64,000 bases of DNA from Thalassotalea mangrovi (GCF_005116735.1 NZ_SWDB01000035.1:1-64000); one strand, 5' to 3'; positions 17,959 through 27,098 are shown, numbered from the stretch's first letter. Numbers and translations are program-made. Notes: a model not told the origin generated them from the sequence alone.

Positions 17959-18585
17959 GTGATAGGAAGATTAAGAGGCACCGTGGTTGATAAGCAGCCA
18001 CCGGAAATTTTGATTGAATGTGGCGGTGTAGGATATGAAGTCACACTCCCTATGACCAGCTTTTATCATTTACCTAAGCTCGATGAAGAAGCCATTATTT
18101 ATACTCACTTTGCCGTGCGTGAGGATGCCCAGCAATTATATGGCTTTGCCAATGTCACGGAACGAAAGCTATTTAGGTTACTGATCAAAGTTAACGGTGT
18201 CGGGCCCAAGCTGGCACTGGCAATCCTTTCCAATATGTCGGCCTCGCAATTCGTACATTGTGTGCAGATTGATGATGTCGCCACCATCGTAAAAATTCCG
18301 GGGGTCGGTAAGAAAACCGCTGAGCGTTTACTGATTGAAATGCGCGATCGCCTGAAAGATTGGGGGCAGGATATTTCGACACCAACGGCAGACGAATTTT
18401 CCTTGCAGGGTGAAGACCTTGGTTCGACATTTGTTACGGTTACTAACGAAAAAGATGATGCTATCACGGCATTGGTGTCTCTGGGTTATAAACAGAATCA
18501 GGCTGAAAAAGCGGTTTCCGGCGTCCATCAGGATGGCATGAGTTCGGAAGAGTTGATTCGTGATGCCCTGAAATCTATGTTATAA
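17959..18585 (+). CDS. ruvA: Holliday junction DNA helicase subunit RuvA
   Basis: Junction-binding subunit of the RuvAB branch-migration machine. The 208-residue protein begins [20 protein letters not shown] (OB-fold domain I). The helix-hairpin-helix region follows ([15 protein letters not shown] and [20 protein letters not shown]), and a C-terminal RuvB-binding domain ends the protein ([16 protein letters not shown]). The start is GTG at 17959, with GAGGAAGG just upstream. It lies 47 bases before ruvB in the same transcript, behind a promoter with a LexA-type box. Confidence 0.97.
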   Translation: MIGRLRGTVVDKQPPEILIECGGVGYEVTLPMTSFYHLPKLDEEAIIYTHFAVREDAQQLYGFANVTERKLFRLLIKVNGVGPKLALAILSNMSASQFVHCVQIDDVATIVKIPGVGKKTAERLLIEMRDRLKDWGQDISTPTADEFSLQGEDLGSTFVTVTNEKDDAITALVSLGYKQNQAEKAVSGVHQDGMSSEELIRDALKSML

Positions 18586-18632
18586 CTCGCGTATAGACTG
18601 TTAAAAAACTAATTAATGATTGAACCACAAAG

Positions 18633-19643
18633 ATGATAGAAGCGGATCGTTTAATACAACCAACTTCCACAACCCGAGAAGAAGAAACCATCGACCGGGC
18701 AATTCGCCCGAAAATGCTGGCTGACTACACTGGTCAGGACCATGTCAAAGAGCAGATGGAAATCTTTATCGAGGCGGCGAAAAAGCGTAGTGAACCGCTC
18801 GACCATTTGCTGATTTTTGGCCCTCCGGGGCTGGGTAAAACCACGTTAGCAAATATCGTTGCCAATGAAATGGGGGTAAATATTCGGACTACCTCCGGAC
18901 CGGTATTGGAAAAAGCTGGTGACTTGGCGGCGCTGTTAACCAACCTCGAAGAGAATGATGTACTGTTTATCGACGAAATTCATCGATTAAGTCCCATGGT
19001 TGAAGAGGTGTTATATCCGGCGATGGAAGATTACCAGCTGGATATCATGATAGGTGAGGGGCCGGCTGCTCGTTCGATTAAATTGGATTTGCCACCGTTT
19101 ACATTAATTGGTGCCACGACCCGTGCCGGCGCGCTGACTTCTCCGCTTCGGGACCGCTTTGGTATTGTTCAGCGCCTGGAGTTTTACAAGGTTGAAGACT
19201 TAACCGACATTATTGCTCGCAGCGCCCATTTTTTGAATGTTGAGCTGGATAACGAAGGTGCAATTGAAGTCGCCCGTCGCTCCCGGGGTACACCACGTAT
19301 CGCCAACCGCTTATTGCGTCGGGTTCGCGATTTTGCCGAAGTCAAAAATGACGGCACTGCCGATCAGACAATAGCGTCAAAAGCATTAAACATGTTGGAA
19401 GTGGACAGCGAAGGTTTTGATTTAATGGACCGCAAATTGCTGCTTGCCATTATCGACAAATTTATGGGCGGTCCGGTTGGCCTGGATAATATTGCCGCGG
19501 CTATCGGTGAGGAGCGCGATACCATTGAAGATGTGATTGAGCCTTTCCTGATTCAACAAGGATTTTTGCAGCGTACACCACGCGGACGTATGGTAACGGA
19601 GCGTGCTTATCTGCACTTTGGGCTGGATAAGCCGGAACGTTAA
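18633..19643 (+). CDS. ruvB: Holliday junction DNA helicase RuvB
   Basis: AAA+ motor that drives branch migration at Holliday junctions when loaded by RuvA. The 336-residue protein has Walker [10 protein letters not shown] (near residues 65-73), Walker B FIDEIHRL, sensor 1 in [10 protein letters not shown] and the arginine-rich sensor 2 in [20 protein letters not shown] winged-helix domain closes the protein ([20 protein letters not shown]). Length and motifs match the family exactly. It is followed by a strong terminator. Confidence 0.97.
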   Translation: MIEADRLIQPTSTTREEETIDRAIRPKMLADYTGQDHVKEQMEIFIEAAKKRSEPLDHLLIFGPPGLGKTTLANIVANEMGVNIRTTSGPVLEKAGDLAALLTNLEENDVLFIDEIHRLSPMVEEVLYPAMEDYQLDIMIGEGPAARSIKLDLPPFTLIGATTRAGALTSPLRDRFGIVQRLEFYKVEDLTDIIARSAHFLNVELDNEGAIEVARRSRGTPRIANRLLRRVRDFAEVKNDGTADQTIASKALNMLEVDSEGFDLMDRKLLLAIIDKFMGGPVGLDNIAAAIGEERDTIEDVIEPFLIQQGFLQRTPRGRMVTERAYLHFGLDKPER

Positions 19644-19660
19644 TGTAATCGATAGAATCA

Positions 19661-19691
19661 AGGCACGACATTTGTTTTCGTGCCTTTTTTT
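19661..19691 (+). terminator. Terminator after ruvB
   Basis: Stem AGGCACGA / TCGTGCCT with an AC/T-rich loop, followed by seven T. It lies 17 bases after the ruvB stop and only 4 bases before the stop of the convergent MAPEG gene, and may serve both. Confidence 0.8.
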
Positions 19692-19695
19692 ATGC

Positions 19696-20097
19696 CTACG
19701 CGGCGAGCAGTATATTGGCGATATTCATTACTGCCAGGGCCAGGATAACCAGGAACGTACCTAAAACACCGGTAAACCGTTGCCAGCTGATTCCTGCTGT
19801 TTTGCCAACACCAATAGCGTGCAGGAATCGACAGGTTACCAAAGCTCCTCCCAGAACATGTAATAGCATTAACGAACCTTGATTAAATTCCAACACAGCA
19901 AACATAATCATCGCTAAAGGGACGTACTCGGAAAAATTACCATGTACCCGAATCGCTTTTTGCAACTCTTTATTATTTCCGTCTCCCAATCCGATTTGTA
20001 AGCGTCGCCTCAGGCCAATGACTTTAAAGCTCAATGCGATGTGCAATAACGCTAAAATTCCCGCGTAGAAGCCGGTAATTACTAATGAATGTTCCAT
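19696..20097 (-). CDS. MAPEG family membrane protein
   Basis: Member of the membrane-associated eicosanoid/glutathione metabolism family; bacterial members often have glutathione transferase or peroxidase activity or none known. The 133-residue protein has four predicted membrane helices. It carries the family pattern RRLQIGLGDGNNKELQKAIRVHGNFSEYVPL between helices 1 and 2 (Arg, Asn and Glu residues linked to glutathione binding), and a second conserved stretch CRFLHAIG. It resembles E. coli YecN-type proteins. A good AGGA site precedes its ATG. It is divergent from the TonB-like gene at 20329. Confidence 0.85.
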   Translation of the reverse strand: MEHSLVITGFYAGILALLHIALSFKVIGLRRRLQIGLGDGNNKELQKAIRVHGNFSEYVPLAMIMFAVLEFNQGSLMLLHVLGGALVTCRFLHAIGVGKTAGISWQRFTGVLGTFLVILALAVMNIANILLAA

Positions 20098-20328
20098 TGT
20101 TTTGTCCTGTTTATTTTTATCTGTAGCTTATCAGATGAGGCGATGATCTTTTCATCGTAAAATTGGGTATAACCTAGTGTACTGCAAACAAAAGTTGACG
20201 AAAAGACATCTAGATAAACAATCGTTCGACTTGCGCAAAACACCACCAACAAACAACTATAATTAATCCGAGTCAGGTAGTTAGAGGTAGTAGGCTTGCA
20301 TGCTAATTTTCCCGTAAAAGGAGGAGGG

Positions 20329-20937
20329 GTGAAATTCTTCGTCGCAATTATTGCCGGGGCTTTTGTCTCACTGGGTCTTATTGCCATGATGGCTGCGTTA
20401 GTTGCATCAGATGATATCTACGTTGAAGAAGTTGACGACTACACCATAATCGAATTGACAGAACCTCGTAAGGACAGTCGGCCCGTTCATATAAAGAGAG
20501 TCCTGGAGCCTCCCCCCGAACCGGTGCAAAAACCCTCAGGGATCTCAACCGTCCGAGCAGAGCCGGCAAAAGCCTCTACCAGTATTGAACAAGTCGAAAT
20601 GCCAGGTATTGCAGTTAGCAGCAACTTCGAATCACAGGAATTTGTGATGGACTTGCCGCAAGATACCGGTGCAACACCGATTTATCGTACATTACCTCGA
20701 TACCCGATAAGCGCTGCCCGGCAGAAAATTCGTGGTTGGGTGAAATTAAGATTTTCTATTAATACCGAAGGGTTTCCAGAAGACATAGAGGTCATTGAAT
20801 CGCAACCTGAAGAAATTTTTGATCAGGCAGCCGTCGATGCTCTCGCGCGCTGGAAGTACCGACCTAAAATGGAAAGCGGCCAACCGGTGAAGCAGGAAAA
20901 CCTTAGTGTTCGCATCGACTTTGGCAAAAAGAATTAG
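20329..20937 (+). CDS. TonB family energy transducer, first of tandem pair
   Basis: Links the inner-membrane proton-motive force to TonB-dependent outer-membrane receptors. The 202-residue protein has one N-terminal membrane anchor (residues 2-25). A proline-rich periplasmic linker follows (LEPPPEPVQKPSG). The C-terminal TonB domain has RYPISAARQKIRGWVKLRFS and the end motif ALARWKYRPKME. The start was set at GTG 20329 because AAAGGAGG lies just upstream; an in-frame TTG at 20296 lacks a site. A second tonB-like gene follows 188 bases later. ExbB and ExbD are not in the window, so both must borrow them. Confidence 0.85.
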   Translation: MKFFVAIIAGAFVSLGLIAMMAALVASDDIYVEEVDDYTIIELTEPRKDSRPVHIKRVLEPPPEPVQKPSGISTVRAEPAKASTSIEQVEMPGIAVSSNFESQEFVMDLPQDTGATPIYRTLPRYPISAARQKIRGWVKLRFSINTEGFPEDIEVIESQPEEIFDQAAVDALARWKYRPKMESGQPVKQENLSVRIDFGKKN

Positions 20938-21125
20938 GCAAGTATGCCACTTCATTCCGGCACCTGAATTGCTTACTTTTCCCGTTATCACACCAGTCTG
21001 AAATAATTTCCAGTTAATTAACCCCTTTTCAAAACATCAAACGTTTCATTAGCAGGACAATAAGGAATATTGTCAGTGATCACACCTCAATCATTTATCA
21101 ATAACGAAAATAGTGAGGCAGGCTA

Positions 21126-21737
21126 ATGACTCGGTTAATCAACATAATCTTTTTTGCAGCGCTTATAAGTTTTGGGTTATTTGCGTTTATGGCAACCTTA
21201 GTCAAAGACAAAGGTAACTTTACATTTAAACCGACAAATTTTGTGCCCATAGAATTTACGGAAAAATCGCAAGACAGCAAGGTTCAGGAAAAAGCAAAGC
21301 TGAATCCGCCACCAGAGCCTAAACCGGTGCCGCTACCGCCTCAACGAGTAACGGCGTTAACGTCAAGTGAGACCGATGTGACTATTAATGTTCCAGGCCC
21401 CCAAATAACCTTGGTAAACGAGGGGCCTGAAATATTGGGGCCGGGAATGGGCGGCGAAGCCAGACCTATTGTCAGGGTAAGTCCCCAATATCCTATTGTC
21501 GCTGCCAGAGATGGTATCACTGGCTGGGTGCAATTAGCGTTTTCCATTAATGAAAGTGGTGGCGTGACCGACATCGAGGTGATTGACTCGTCGCCGAAAC
21601 GAACATTTGATAAGGCTGCGATTAAAGCATTAAAACGCTGGAAATATAAGCCAAAAATGGTAGATGGCAAGGCGTTCAAACAAACAGGGTTATCGGTACA
21701 ATTGGATTTTAATATCGACCAGGAAACTGGTTCGTAA
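21126..21737 (+). CDS. TonB family energy transducer, second of tandem pair
   Basis: Second TonB-type transducer, 203 residues, with the same plan as its neighbour: N-terminal anchor (residues 4-24), Pro-rich spacer (NPPPEPKPVPLPPQRV) and C-terminal TonB domain (SPQYPIVAARDGITGWVQLAFS; ALKRWKYKPKMVDG). The two proteins are clearly paralogous across the C-terminal domain but differ in the linkers, so they probably serve different receptors or use different periplasmic spans. A dispersed repeat begins about 46 bases after its stop. The GAGGCAGGCTA before the ATG is a usable ribosome site. Confidence 0.85.
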   Translation: MTRLINIIFFAALISFGLFAFMATLVKDKGNFTFKPTNFVPIEFTEKSQDSKVQEKAKLNPPPEPKPVPLPPQRVTALTSSETDVTINVPGPQITLVNEGPEILGPGMGGEARPIVRVSPQYPIVAARDGITGWVQLAFSINESGGVTDIEVIDSSPKRTFDKAAIKALKRWKYKPKMVDGKAFKQTGLSVQLDFNIDQETGS

Positions 21738-21783
21738 ACGCAATTGATGTATGATGATAGCATGCTAGATGCTATCGTCCATA

Positions 21784-22048
21784 ATACCAATCACATTAAA
21801 TTATTGCTCACTCAGTGAGAATTTAAAGGCTTATAGACAAGGCTTTGATTGCAGAGAATGGTCGTTCCATTGTCAAAATCAGTAACGCAGGATAAACGCC
21901 TTTAAAACTCACCCGTAGGGAGTTTATCAGAGGCTCATTTACGGCCCTATATTTCATTAATATAGAATGACTATATCAATGAAATCTATGTTGTAAATGA
22001 ATCTCTGCCCTAACTCTGAGTTGTGCACAAACTTAATTTGATTGGTAT
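21784..22048. mobile_element. MITE-like composite element with ATACCAATC terminal repeats
   Basis: A 265-base non-coding element. It starts ATACCAATCACATTAA and ends TTAATTTGATTGGTAT, giving 16-base terminal inverted repeats with one mismatch. Its right part (21954-22048) is nearly identical, inverted, to the copy at 12613-12715 and related to 6964-7057. The left part (to about 21950) is unique in this window and contains its own pairing segments (TTTAAAGGC / GCCTTTAAA). TA-rich bases flank both ends, so a TA-type target duplication is possible. It fills most of the 372-base gap between the TonB and sigma-factor genes. Confidence 0.75.
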
Positions 22049-22109
22049 ATCCAAATAAAACGTTCCGGTTTCAGGAATCAATGAGCCATAAACCCAAAAG
22101 GATGTAACT

Positions 22110-22775
22110 TTGACGAAGATATCTTCACTCATCAAAGGTTGGTTAAATCCGGCATTAGATGCAGAGCAGCAAATGCTGGCTTACTCACACAATCCTGAAC
22201 CGGCGTTGTTAAACCCCCTGGTCGAGCAATTTAGTGATGATCTATATCACTTCCTTCTGGCTCAATCGGACGTGGCAATGGCTGAGGAAATCCTGCAGCT
22301 AACCTGGTTGAAAGTAATGGAAAAACGTCAAGGGTTCACTGAGGGAAACAGCGTAAAAAGCTGGCTGTTCACTATCGCACGGAATACGTTAATCGATGAA
22401 TTGCGTCGCAGTCAGCGTTGGGATTTCAGTGATATCGATGATGCACAGAATGCCAGCTTTGCAGAGCAATGTTCGTTGTCACATAAGTCGGTAGAACAGT
22501 TGCATAATGATCGTGAACAACAAAAGCTGTCAGATGAATCATTCAGGGCGTTAATACATTCGTTACCACTGGCACAACGTGAAGCGATTGTCTTGCAACT
22601 CGAAGGGTTTTCCATTGTGGATATCGCAATCATTACCTCTGAAAAAACAGAAACCATTAAATCCAGATTGCGCTACGCCCGGCAAAGTTTGAAAAAGCAA
22701 TTCGAACGTATCAACGACAATCAATGTAGGGATAATCATTATGTGCCCGTATCGGGTCAGGAGTATTTGTCATGA
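22110..22775 (+). CDS. ECF-type RNA polymerase sigma-70 family factor
   Basis: Alternative sigma factor of 221 residues. Region 2 is seen in LLAQSDVAMAEEILQLTWLKVMEKR and SVKSWLFTIARNTLIDELRR. Region 4 appears as LPLAQREAIVLQLEGFSIVDIAIITSEKTETIKSRLRYARQSL, a helix-turn-helix for the -35 element. The start is a TTG at 22110 with AAAAGGA 7 bases upstream. Its stop overlaps the ATG of the next gene (ATGA), the usual mark of a sigma/anti-sigma pair. Its target promoters cannot be identified here. Confidence 0.85.
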   Translation: MTKISSLIKGWLNPALDAEQQMLAYSHNPEPALLNPLVEQFSDDLYHFLLAQSDVAMAEEILQLTWLKVMEKRQGFTEGNSVKSWLFTIARNTLIDELRRSQRWDFSDIDDAQNASFAEQCSLSHKSVEQLHNDREQQKLSDESFRALIHSLPLAQREAIVLQLEGFSIVDIAIITSEKTETIKSRLRYARQSLKKQFERINDNQCRDNHYVPVSGQEYLS

Positions 22776-23494
22776 GTGCTAATCATTCAGAGTTCGAGCA
22801 TTCTCTGCAATCTGCTTATCAGAGATACAAAGCAAAACATCGCCTTGATGCGGCAAGCAAAGAAAGAATAATGGCGCGCATCGAATCGACAACCGATGCG
22901 CATCAATTGCAGCATGGTTATCTGAGTCGGTATCGTCGTTTTAGTTATATCAAGCCAGCCATCATTTCTTGCATTGCGCTAGTGCTAATCCTGCCTTTGT
23001 TTAATGTTTTAAAAGAACAGACAGAGCGGATTAAACCCGGACAAAGTAGCGTCGTTGACGTTACTTATGAAGAGAATCTAATCGCGACAAATTCAGAACA
23101 ACCGGTCAGGCTGGCCCTTACACTGCCGCCGTTACCGATGAATGGTGTACCCGATATATCGTTTTCAGAAGTAGCCACCAGTACACCTGAACAGAAGTTG
23201 CTGAGTTTTAACCAACTTGTCGAAAACCTAAAACAAGAGGCGCAATCGGCAACTCAGCTTGTGGGGCTGGATTTTGCCGATGAAATACGTCAGGGGCGCT
23301 TGGTACAGCTTGATGGTGACTGGTTTATTGAATTTTGTAATGAGCAACGGCAGTTGTTGCGCAGCGGTGTGATTGAACAATCTTTATTAGCGTCCAAAGC
23401 TGCTGACCAGAGCAATATGACGTTTGATGTGTATTCCAATCAAAATGGCGTTATTGCATTACTTCAGAATACACAACCTTTAATGTGTGATTAA
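22772..23494 (+). CDS. Probable anti-sigma factor, single-pass membrane protein
   Basis: Protein of 240 residues whose gene overlaps the sigma factor stop by 4 bases. It has a short cytoplasmic N-terminal segment (about 1-55, with the basic YQRYKAKHRLDAASKERIMAR), one membrane helix (about 66-84, SCIALVLILPLF) and a periplasmic part of about 150 residues. This topology and position fit an anti-sigma factor that releases its partner on an envelope signal. I recognise no zinc-binding HxxxCxxC motif, so it is not a ZAS-type protein. The functional call is therefore inference from context. Confidence 0.55.
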   Translation: MSANHSEFEHSLQSAYQRYKAKHRLDAASKERIMARIESTTDAHQLQHGYLSRYRRFSYIKPAIISCIALVLILPLFNVLKEQTERIKPGQSSVVDVTYEENLIATNSEQPVRLALTLPPLPMNGVPDISFSEVATSTPEQKLLSFNQLVENLKQEAQSATQLVGLDFADEIRQGRLVQLDGDWFIEFCNEQRQLLRSGVIEQSLLASKAADQSNMTFDVYSNQNGVIALLQNTQPLMCD

Positions 23495-23507
23495 CAGGGA
23501 AATTAAT

Positions 23508-24143
23508 ATGAACAAGCAAAAAATCAATGCCAGGCAAGGGTGGATTGCCGTTATTTTCTGCCTGTTTACGTTCGATGTCATTGCCTGTTCTTGCATGCGG
23601 CCAATGCTGATCGAGAATTGGAATGATAATCAACATGTATTTATCGCTGAAATTACCGATATTGAGGTAATTGAACAGGCTGACCCTCAACACCACCGAT
23701 CAGGAAAGGAACATGGGTATTTTGAAATCAGGCAGGTATTCAAGGGAAGCCCTGAGTTGGTAACTCACTTGGCAGCCGCAAATAAGCCTATCTGCTGCAA
23801 TTGCTCAACAAAATTGCAGGCAGGCACCTATTTGGTATTTGCCAATGAAACCGGAGAGAAACGATTAACGAGCTGCAGCACATCCCGGCCAGTGAAGTGG
23901 CTTTCTTATCATCTGGAAGTGTTGCAGATGTTGAAAGCTGAGATTGCGCCGATACGATATTCTGGCATCTATGATCGTCAACTGGGTACATTTTTAATTG
24001 AGGATGAATTACGTACCACGGTGATTCATGAGTATGCCAGTACCAAACAAGGTAACAAATTATACCTGGATATCGAAGCATATCCGCTGAATAACGGCGA
24101 TCTGTTTCTAGTAAATATCCATTCAGAAACAGCCGTGAAATAA
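23508..24143 (+). CDS. Exported TIMP/netrin-like protein
   Basis: Exported protein of 211 residues. The signal sequence (about 1-26) ends FDVIAC, so the mature protein begins CSC, as in tissue inhibitors of metalloproteinases and other netrin-type OB folds. Further family-like features are HVFIAEITDIEV, the F-KGSPE segment, CNCSTKLQAGTYLVFAN and LTSCSTSRPV; the Cys pattern supports disulfides. Because VIAC could serve as a lipobox, it may instead be a lipoprotein. The ATG at 23508 follows AGGGAAA. It begins 13 bases after the probable anti-sigma gene, so the three genes look like one operon. Its role is unknown; bacterial TIMP-like proteins are poorly studied. Confidence 0.65.
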   Translation: MNKQKINARQGWIAVIFCLFTFDVIACSCMRPMLIENWNDNQHVFIAEITDIEVIEQADPQHHRSGKEHGYFEIRQVFKGSPELVTHLAAANKPICCNCSTKLQAGTYLVFANETGEKRLTSCSTSRPVKWLSYHLEVLQMLKAEIAPIRYSGIYDRQLGTFLIEDELRTTVIHEYASTKQGNKLYLDIEAYPLNNGDLFLVNIHSETAVK

Positions 24144-24218
24144 CCGTATTGAGAATGATATTACACGCGAAAAAATGCTGAAAAATGGCAGGATAGGGCT
24201 CTTCTAAGGCAAACATTT

Positions 24219-24851
24219 ATGGACAAATATGCAGTTACAGTAGATACATTCAATCGCCTTGCTGATAAATACCAAAGCAAGTATATGGACTTTGCCTTCT
24301 ACCAGGATACTTACGATATCTTTTGTTCATTGTTAACCAGTAGGCAGGCACGTATTTTTGAAATCGGCTGTGGTCCCGGCAATATTTCCAAATATATTTT
24401 AGATAAGCATGCGGATTTAAGGTTACATGGGATTGATTTGGCGCCTAATATGGTGACCCTGGCGCGACAGAATAATCCACATGCGACATTTGAGGTTATG
24501 GATAGCCGCGAAATTGGTTCAATAAATGAAAGCTATGATGCGGTGATATGCGGCTTTTGTACGCCATACCTTGCAAAGAACGACGTTGCAAAATTGATAA
24601 GGGATATAAGACAGTTGCTAAATACTGGTGGTATCCTGTATCTAAGCACCATGGAAGGTGACGATGCAGGTTCCGGTTTGCAAACATCTTCGGCCGGGGA
24701 TCAGGTGTTTATTCATTACCATCAGTTTGAATTCCTGAAATCGGAACTGACCGCCAACGATTTTGAATTGCTGAATGTTGTCCGGAAACAATTTCCGGTA
24801 GAGTCAGGTGATCCCGCTACCGACTTATTTATTTATGCAAAAGCGGTTTGA
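24219..24851 (+). CDS. Class I SAM-dependent methyltransferase
   Basis: Methyltransferase of 210 residues. It has the SAM-binding motif I IFEIGCGPGNIS (near residues 46-57), the acidic end of strand 2 in LHGIDLAPNM and a strand-4 motif YDAVICGFCTPYLAKNDV. The start MDKYAVTVDTFNRLADKYQSKY is typical of ubiquinone/menaquinone-type and tellurite-type small methyltransferases. The substrate is unknown. A second, decayed copy of its middle (residues about 97-133) lies at 26121-26246. Confidence 0.85.
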   Translation: MDKYAVTVDTFNRLADKYQSKYMDFAFYQDTYDIFCSLLTSRQARIFEIGCGPGNISKYILDKHADLRLHGIDLAPNMVTLARQNNPHATFEVMDSREIGSINESYDAVICGFCTPYLAKNDVAKLIRDIRQLLNTGGILYLSTMEGDDAGSGLQTSSAGDQVFIHYHQFEFLKSELTANDFELLNVVRKQFPVESGDPATDLFIYAKAV

Positions 24852-24928
24852 TCATGACTATTTTCAACCGTCACGCTAAGTCTTAAATGCAATTAATCAA
24901 TATTGCCCAAGCCCTACTGTGAAATTAA

Positions 24929-26014
24929 TTACTTTAATAGACTACTGGTGTTAACAATCTCTACATCGTGCATTCGTCGAAGGTAACTTTCAATGTATGG
25001 CTTATGGGATGAGCCGACGATAGACAGTACTTTGGCGCCGGGATTATTGGCAAATGCGCTACGGATATTTGCTGTCATGCGCAAATTACGAGTTTCCCAC
25101 CATGCAACGTACTGGCGGCCGAACAATTCGGGAGTATCATGCTTAAGTCCGGCACCAAAGTCTCCTTCGATTGCGGGCATCAAACTTTGCAACTTATTAC
25201 TCTCTCGGTAAATACTTAGCAGGTCGTCAGCATCGGCTGTACCATCCGCTATTTTTTGTTCTTCTTTTATTGGTGTAACCTTTAAATTGCTCCAGACATC
25301 CAGAATAGCCGGCTCAAATCCTTTACCAGCATGAGTTTGAATAACATCAGCAGTATGGTCATCTATCGAGTAAACTCTCTGCAGGCCTAATCGAACCGCC
25401 AGATTTACTCCGATTTCATAATTTTCATTGTATGCACCGTTTTCCCTATTAAGAATCGATAATAAATCTTGATTAATGATACGGTCTTTATGCCGGTCTT
25501 CAGGGGCTAAATATAGCCATTGTACCTGAGCAGAATAGCGATCGTTTGCAGCCAAAAATACTGCCGCCAGATATCGTCGCTGAGCGGCTGTTGGCTGAAC
25601 TTCAGGTGTTTGTTGCCACTCTTGCAATATGCGATTTGCTTCCGAGACAGCTTGGGCTATCGTTAAGCCAGTTGCTTTAAGTGCATCATGATTGTCCCAA
25701 CAGTAATTTTTAAAAACGTCAGGGTATTCGCTAGAATACTGTCGTATATATTCACATTGGGGTCCAGAAATCGCCTCTATGGTAATGATATTCGGTTTAA
25801 ATCGTTCGAGATTATTGAGTACCGAATTTAAGGACTCTACTTTGAATTTTTCGCCATATTTACTTAAATGCGGTGAACCCAATACAGCGACCTGAGCCAG
25901 AGGGCCATGAACCCGATCTTTCCAGTTCTCAGGAGTAAACTCTTCAGCTTGCGCCGTTTTTAATAGTGCGGAAAGGGCAATAAATCCCAAAAACATTATG
26001 TAAATCTGTTTCAT
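24929..26014 (-). CDS. Exported DUF5694-like protein
   Basis: Protein of 361 residues with a signal peptide (MKQIYIMFLGFIALSALLKTAQA, cleavage after about residue 23). The mature part has VAVLGSPHLSKYG and ends LSIVGSSHKPYIESYLRRMHDVEIV, both typical of the DUF5694 group, in which conserved His and Glu residues (IEAISGPQCEYI) recall TraB/ChaN-type folds. The enzymatic role is not known. It is convergent with the methyltransferase gene. No promoter can be singled out. Confidence 0.7.
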   Translation of the reverse strand: MKQIYIMFLGFIALSALLKTAQAEEFTPENWKDRVHGPLAQVAVLGSPHLSKYGEKFKVESLNSVLNNLERFKPNIITIEAISGPQCEYIRQYSSEYPDVFKNYCWDNHDALKATGLTIAQAVSEANRILQEWQQTPEVQPTAAQRRYLAAVFLAANDRYSAQVQWLYLAPEDRHKDRIINQDLLSILNRENGAYNENYEIGVNLAVRLGLQRVYSIDDHTADVIQTHAGKGFEPAILDVWSNLKVTPIKEEQKIADGTADADDLLSIYRESNKLQSLMPAIEGDFGAGLKHDTPELFGRQYVAWWETRNLRMTANIRSAFANNPGAKVLSIVGSSHKPYIESYLRRMHDVEIVNTSSLLK

Positions 26015-26120
26015 GCGTTCCCCAAACGAGTGTTTTCTGTTCAGCTTAGCCTACTAAGTAAAGGGTGTAAATTTATGAAATTGTTAGAGTTATGGAAGTG
26101 TTCCGGGTTAAAGAGAAATC

Positions 26121-26246
26121 ATGGACAGCGTAAACATTGGCTCAATAAATGAAAGATATGGTGCGGTGGTATTCGGGTATTGCGCACCATACCTCGCTAA
26201 AAGCGACGTTGAAAAATTACTATGCCTGTACAGTTATCTGCGTTGA
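26121..26246 (+). pseudogene. Decayed internal fragment of a methyltransferase gene
   Basis: An open frame of 41 codons whose product starts MDSVNIGSINERYGAVV and continues CAPYLAKSDVEKLL. It aligns residue by residue with residues of the intact methyltransferase at 24219-24851 (MDSREIGSINESYDAVI and CTPYLAKNDVAKLI, DNA near 24498-24605). DNA identity is high over roughly 100 bases. The SAM-binding N-terminus and the C-terminus are absent. It is best read as the remnant of a duplicated or replaced paralog lying on the other side of the DUF5694 gene. The 26015-26328 gap holds nothing else clear. Confidence 0.7.
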
Positions 26247-26328
26247 GACTTGATTAACCGAGTACTAAACTAGGTCTATAAGATCGTGAAAAAGACAATA
26301 CTATCAAGAACCTGTTAAGGATAACATC

Positions 26329-26718
26329 ATGGCCATTTTACTTATCGCCATTTCAATTTTCGTCCCCCCAGTCTGGTATGTAACCGTAGCCTACATACTT
26401 TACCGTCTGTTTACCCGAAAATCCCGCGCGGATAAATATTATGAGGATGCACAAACCTGGTTTACTGGTGGGGAGCTAAGCACTGGTGATGTGAATGTAA
26501 ATAAAGCCTTTCATCTATTCGCGAAAGCTTCAGAACTTGGACACGCAAAAGCGTCTTATTTCCTTGGCTCAATGTATCGAGATGGTGCATATGTACCACA
26601 AAATATGTCAATGGCTGAAATGTATTTCGAACTTTCTAAAGAGCAATGCTTTGCCAGTTATAACGAAATGTTTATGAACGAAAGAGAAATAAAAGTACGT
26701 GCCAATCAATACACGTAA
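26329..26718 (+). CDS. Membrane-anchored Sel1-repeat protein
   Basis: Protein of 129 residues. It has an N-terminal membrane helix (about 2-27, LLIAISIFVPPVWYVTVAYILY), a basic turn (TRKSR) and one to two Sel1-like TPR units (KAFHLFAKASELGHAKASYFLGSMYRDG, then MAEMYFELSKEQ). Sel1 repeats form superhelical binding surfaces; no partner is evident. AAGGATAAC precedes the ATG, so the start is well supported. It stands alone between two intergenic stretches. Confidence 0.7.
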   Translation: MAILLIAISIFVPPVWYVTVAYILYRLFTRKSRADKYYEDAQTWFTGGELSTGDVNVNKAFHLFAKASELGHAKASYFLGSMYRDGAYVPQNMSMAEMYFELSKEQCFASYNEMFMNEREIKVRANQYT

Positions 26719-27098
26719 AACGTATTGGGTGAGTTTGTTCACAATTTGAGGGGTTTGAAAGAAATCTAAATGATAAAAAATCTTTAATATCTTTGCGGTT
26801 AATGATTTATATGAGATTTTATTAATTACTTAAACGCAAGCATGGCTATTTGAATAACCAGTCTCCATTTGATTATGACAAAACCTATTTTATGAACCCA
26901 AAAAATAGGTGAATCTGGTCGATTCAGAGAGACAAATTCTGCACACCAACATCCATGCCTGCAACTAGGAACAATCTTTGATTGTGGGTTCGGAGTATCG
27001 CTTACGATCCGTACTCAGTGATATTCAACTCCCTTTTTGGCACAAAACCGCTTACCTCTTGTAGCCTTAAGCTTGCAGCTAAAAAAACAGAGTCTCGT
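26719..27098. other. Intergenic region without a recognised gene
   Basis: A 380-base gap between the Sel1 gene and the convergent alpha/beta hydrolase gene. I see only an inverted pair AAAACCTATTTT / AAAAAATAGGT near 26878-26910, which may form a terminator for the Sel1 transcript, and AAGCTTGCAGCT-type sequence near 27069. No ORF with a ribosome site is present. Confidence 0.5.

Noticed and set aside
26947-27098. Possible small gene near the alpha/beta hydrolase 3' end
   Set aside because: No frame with a start and ribosome site; sequence looks non-coding.
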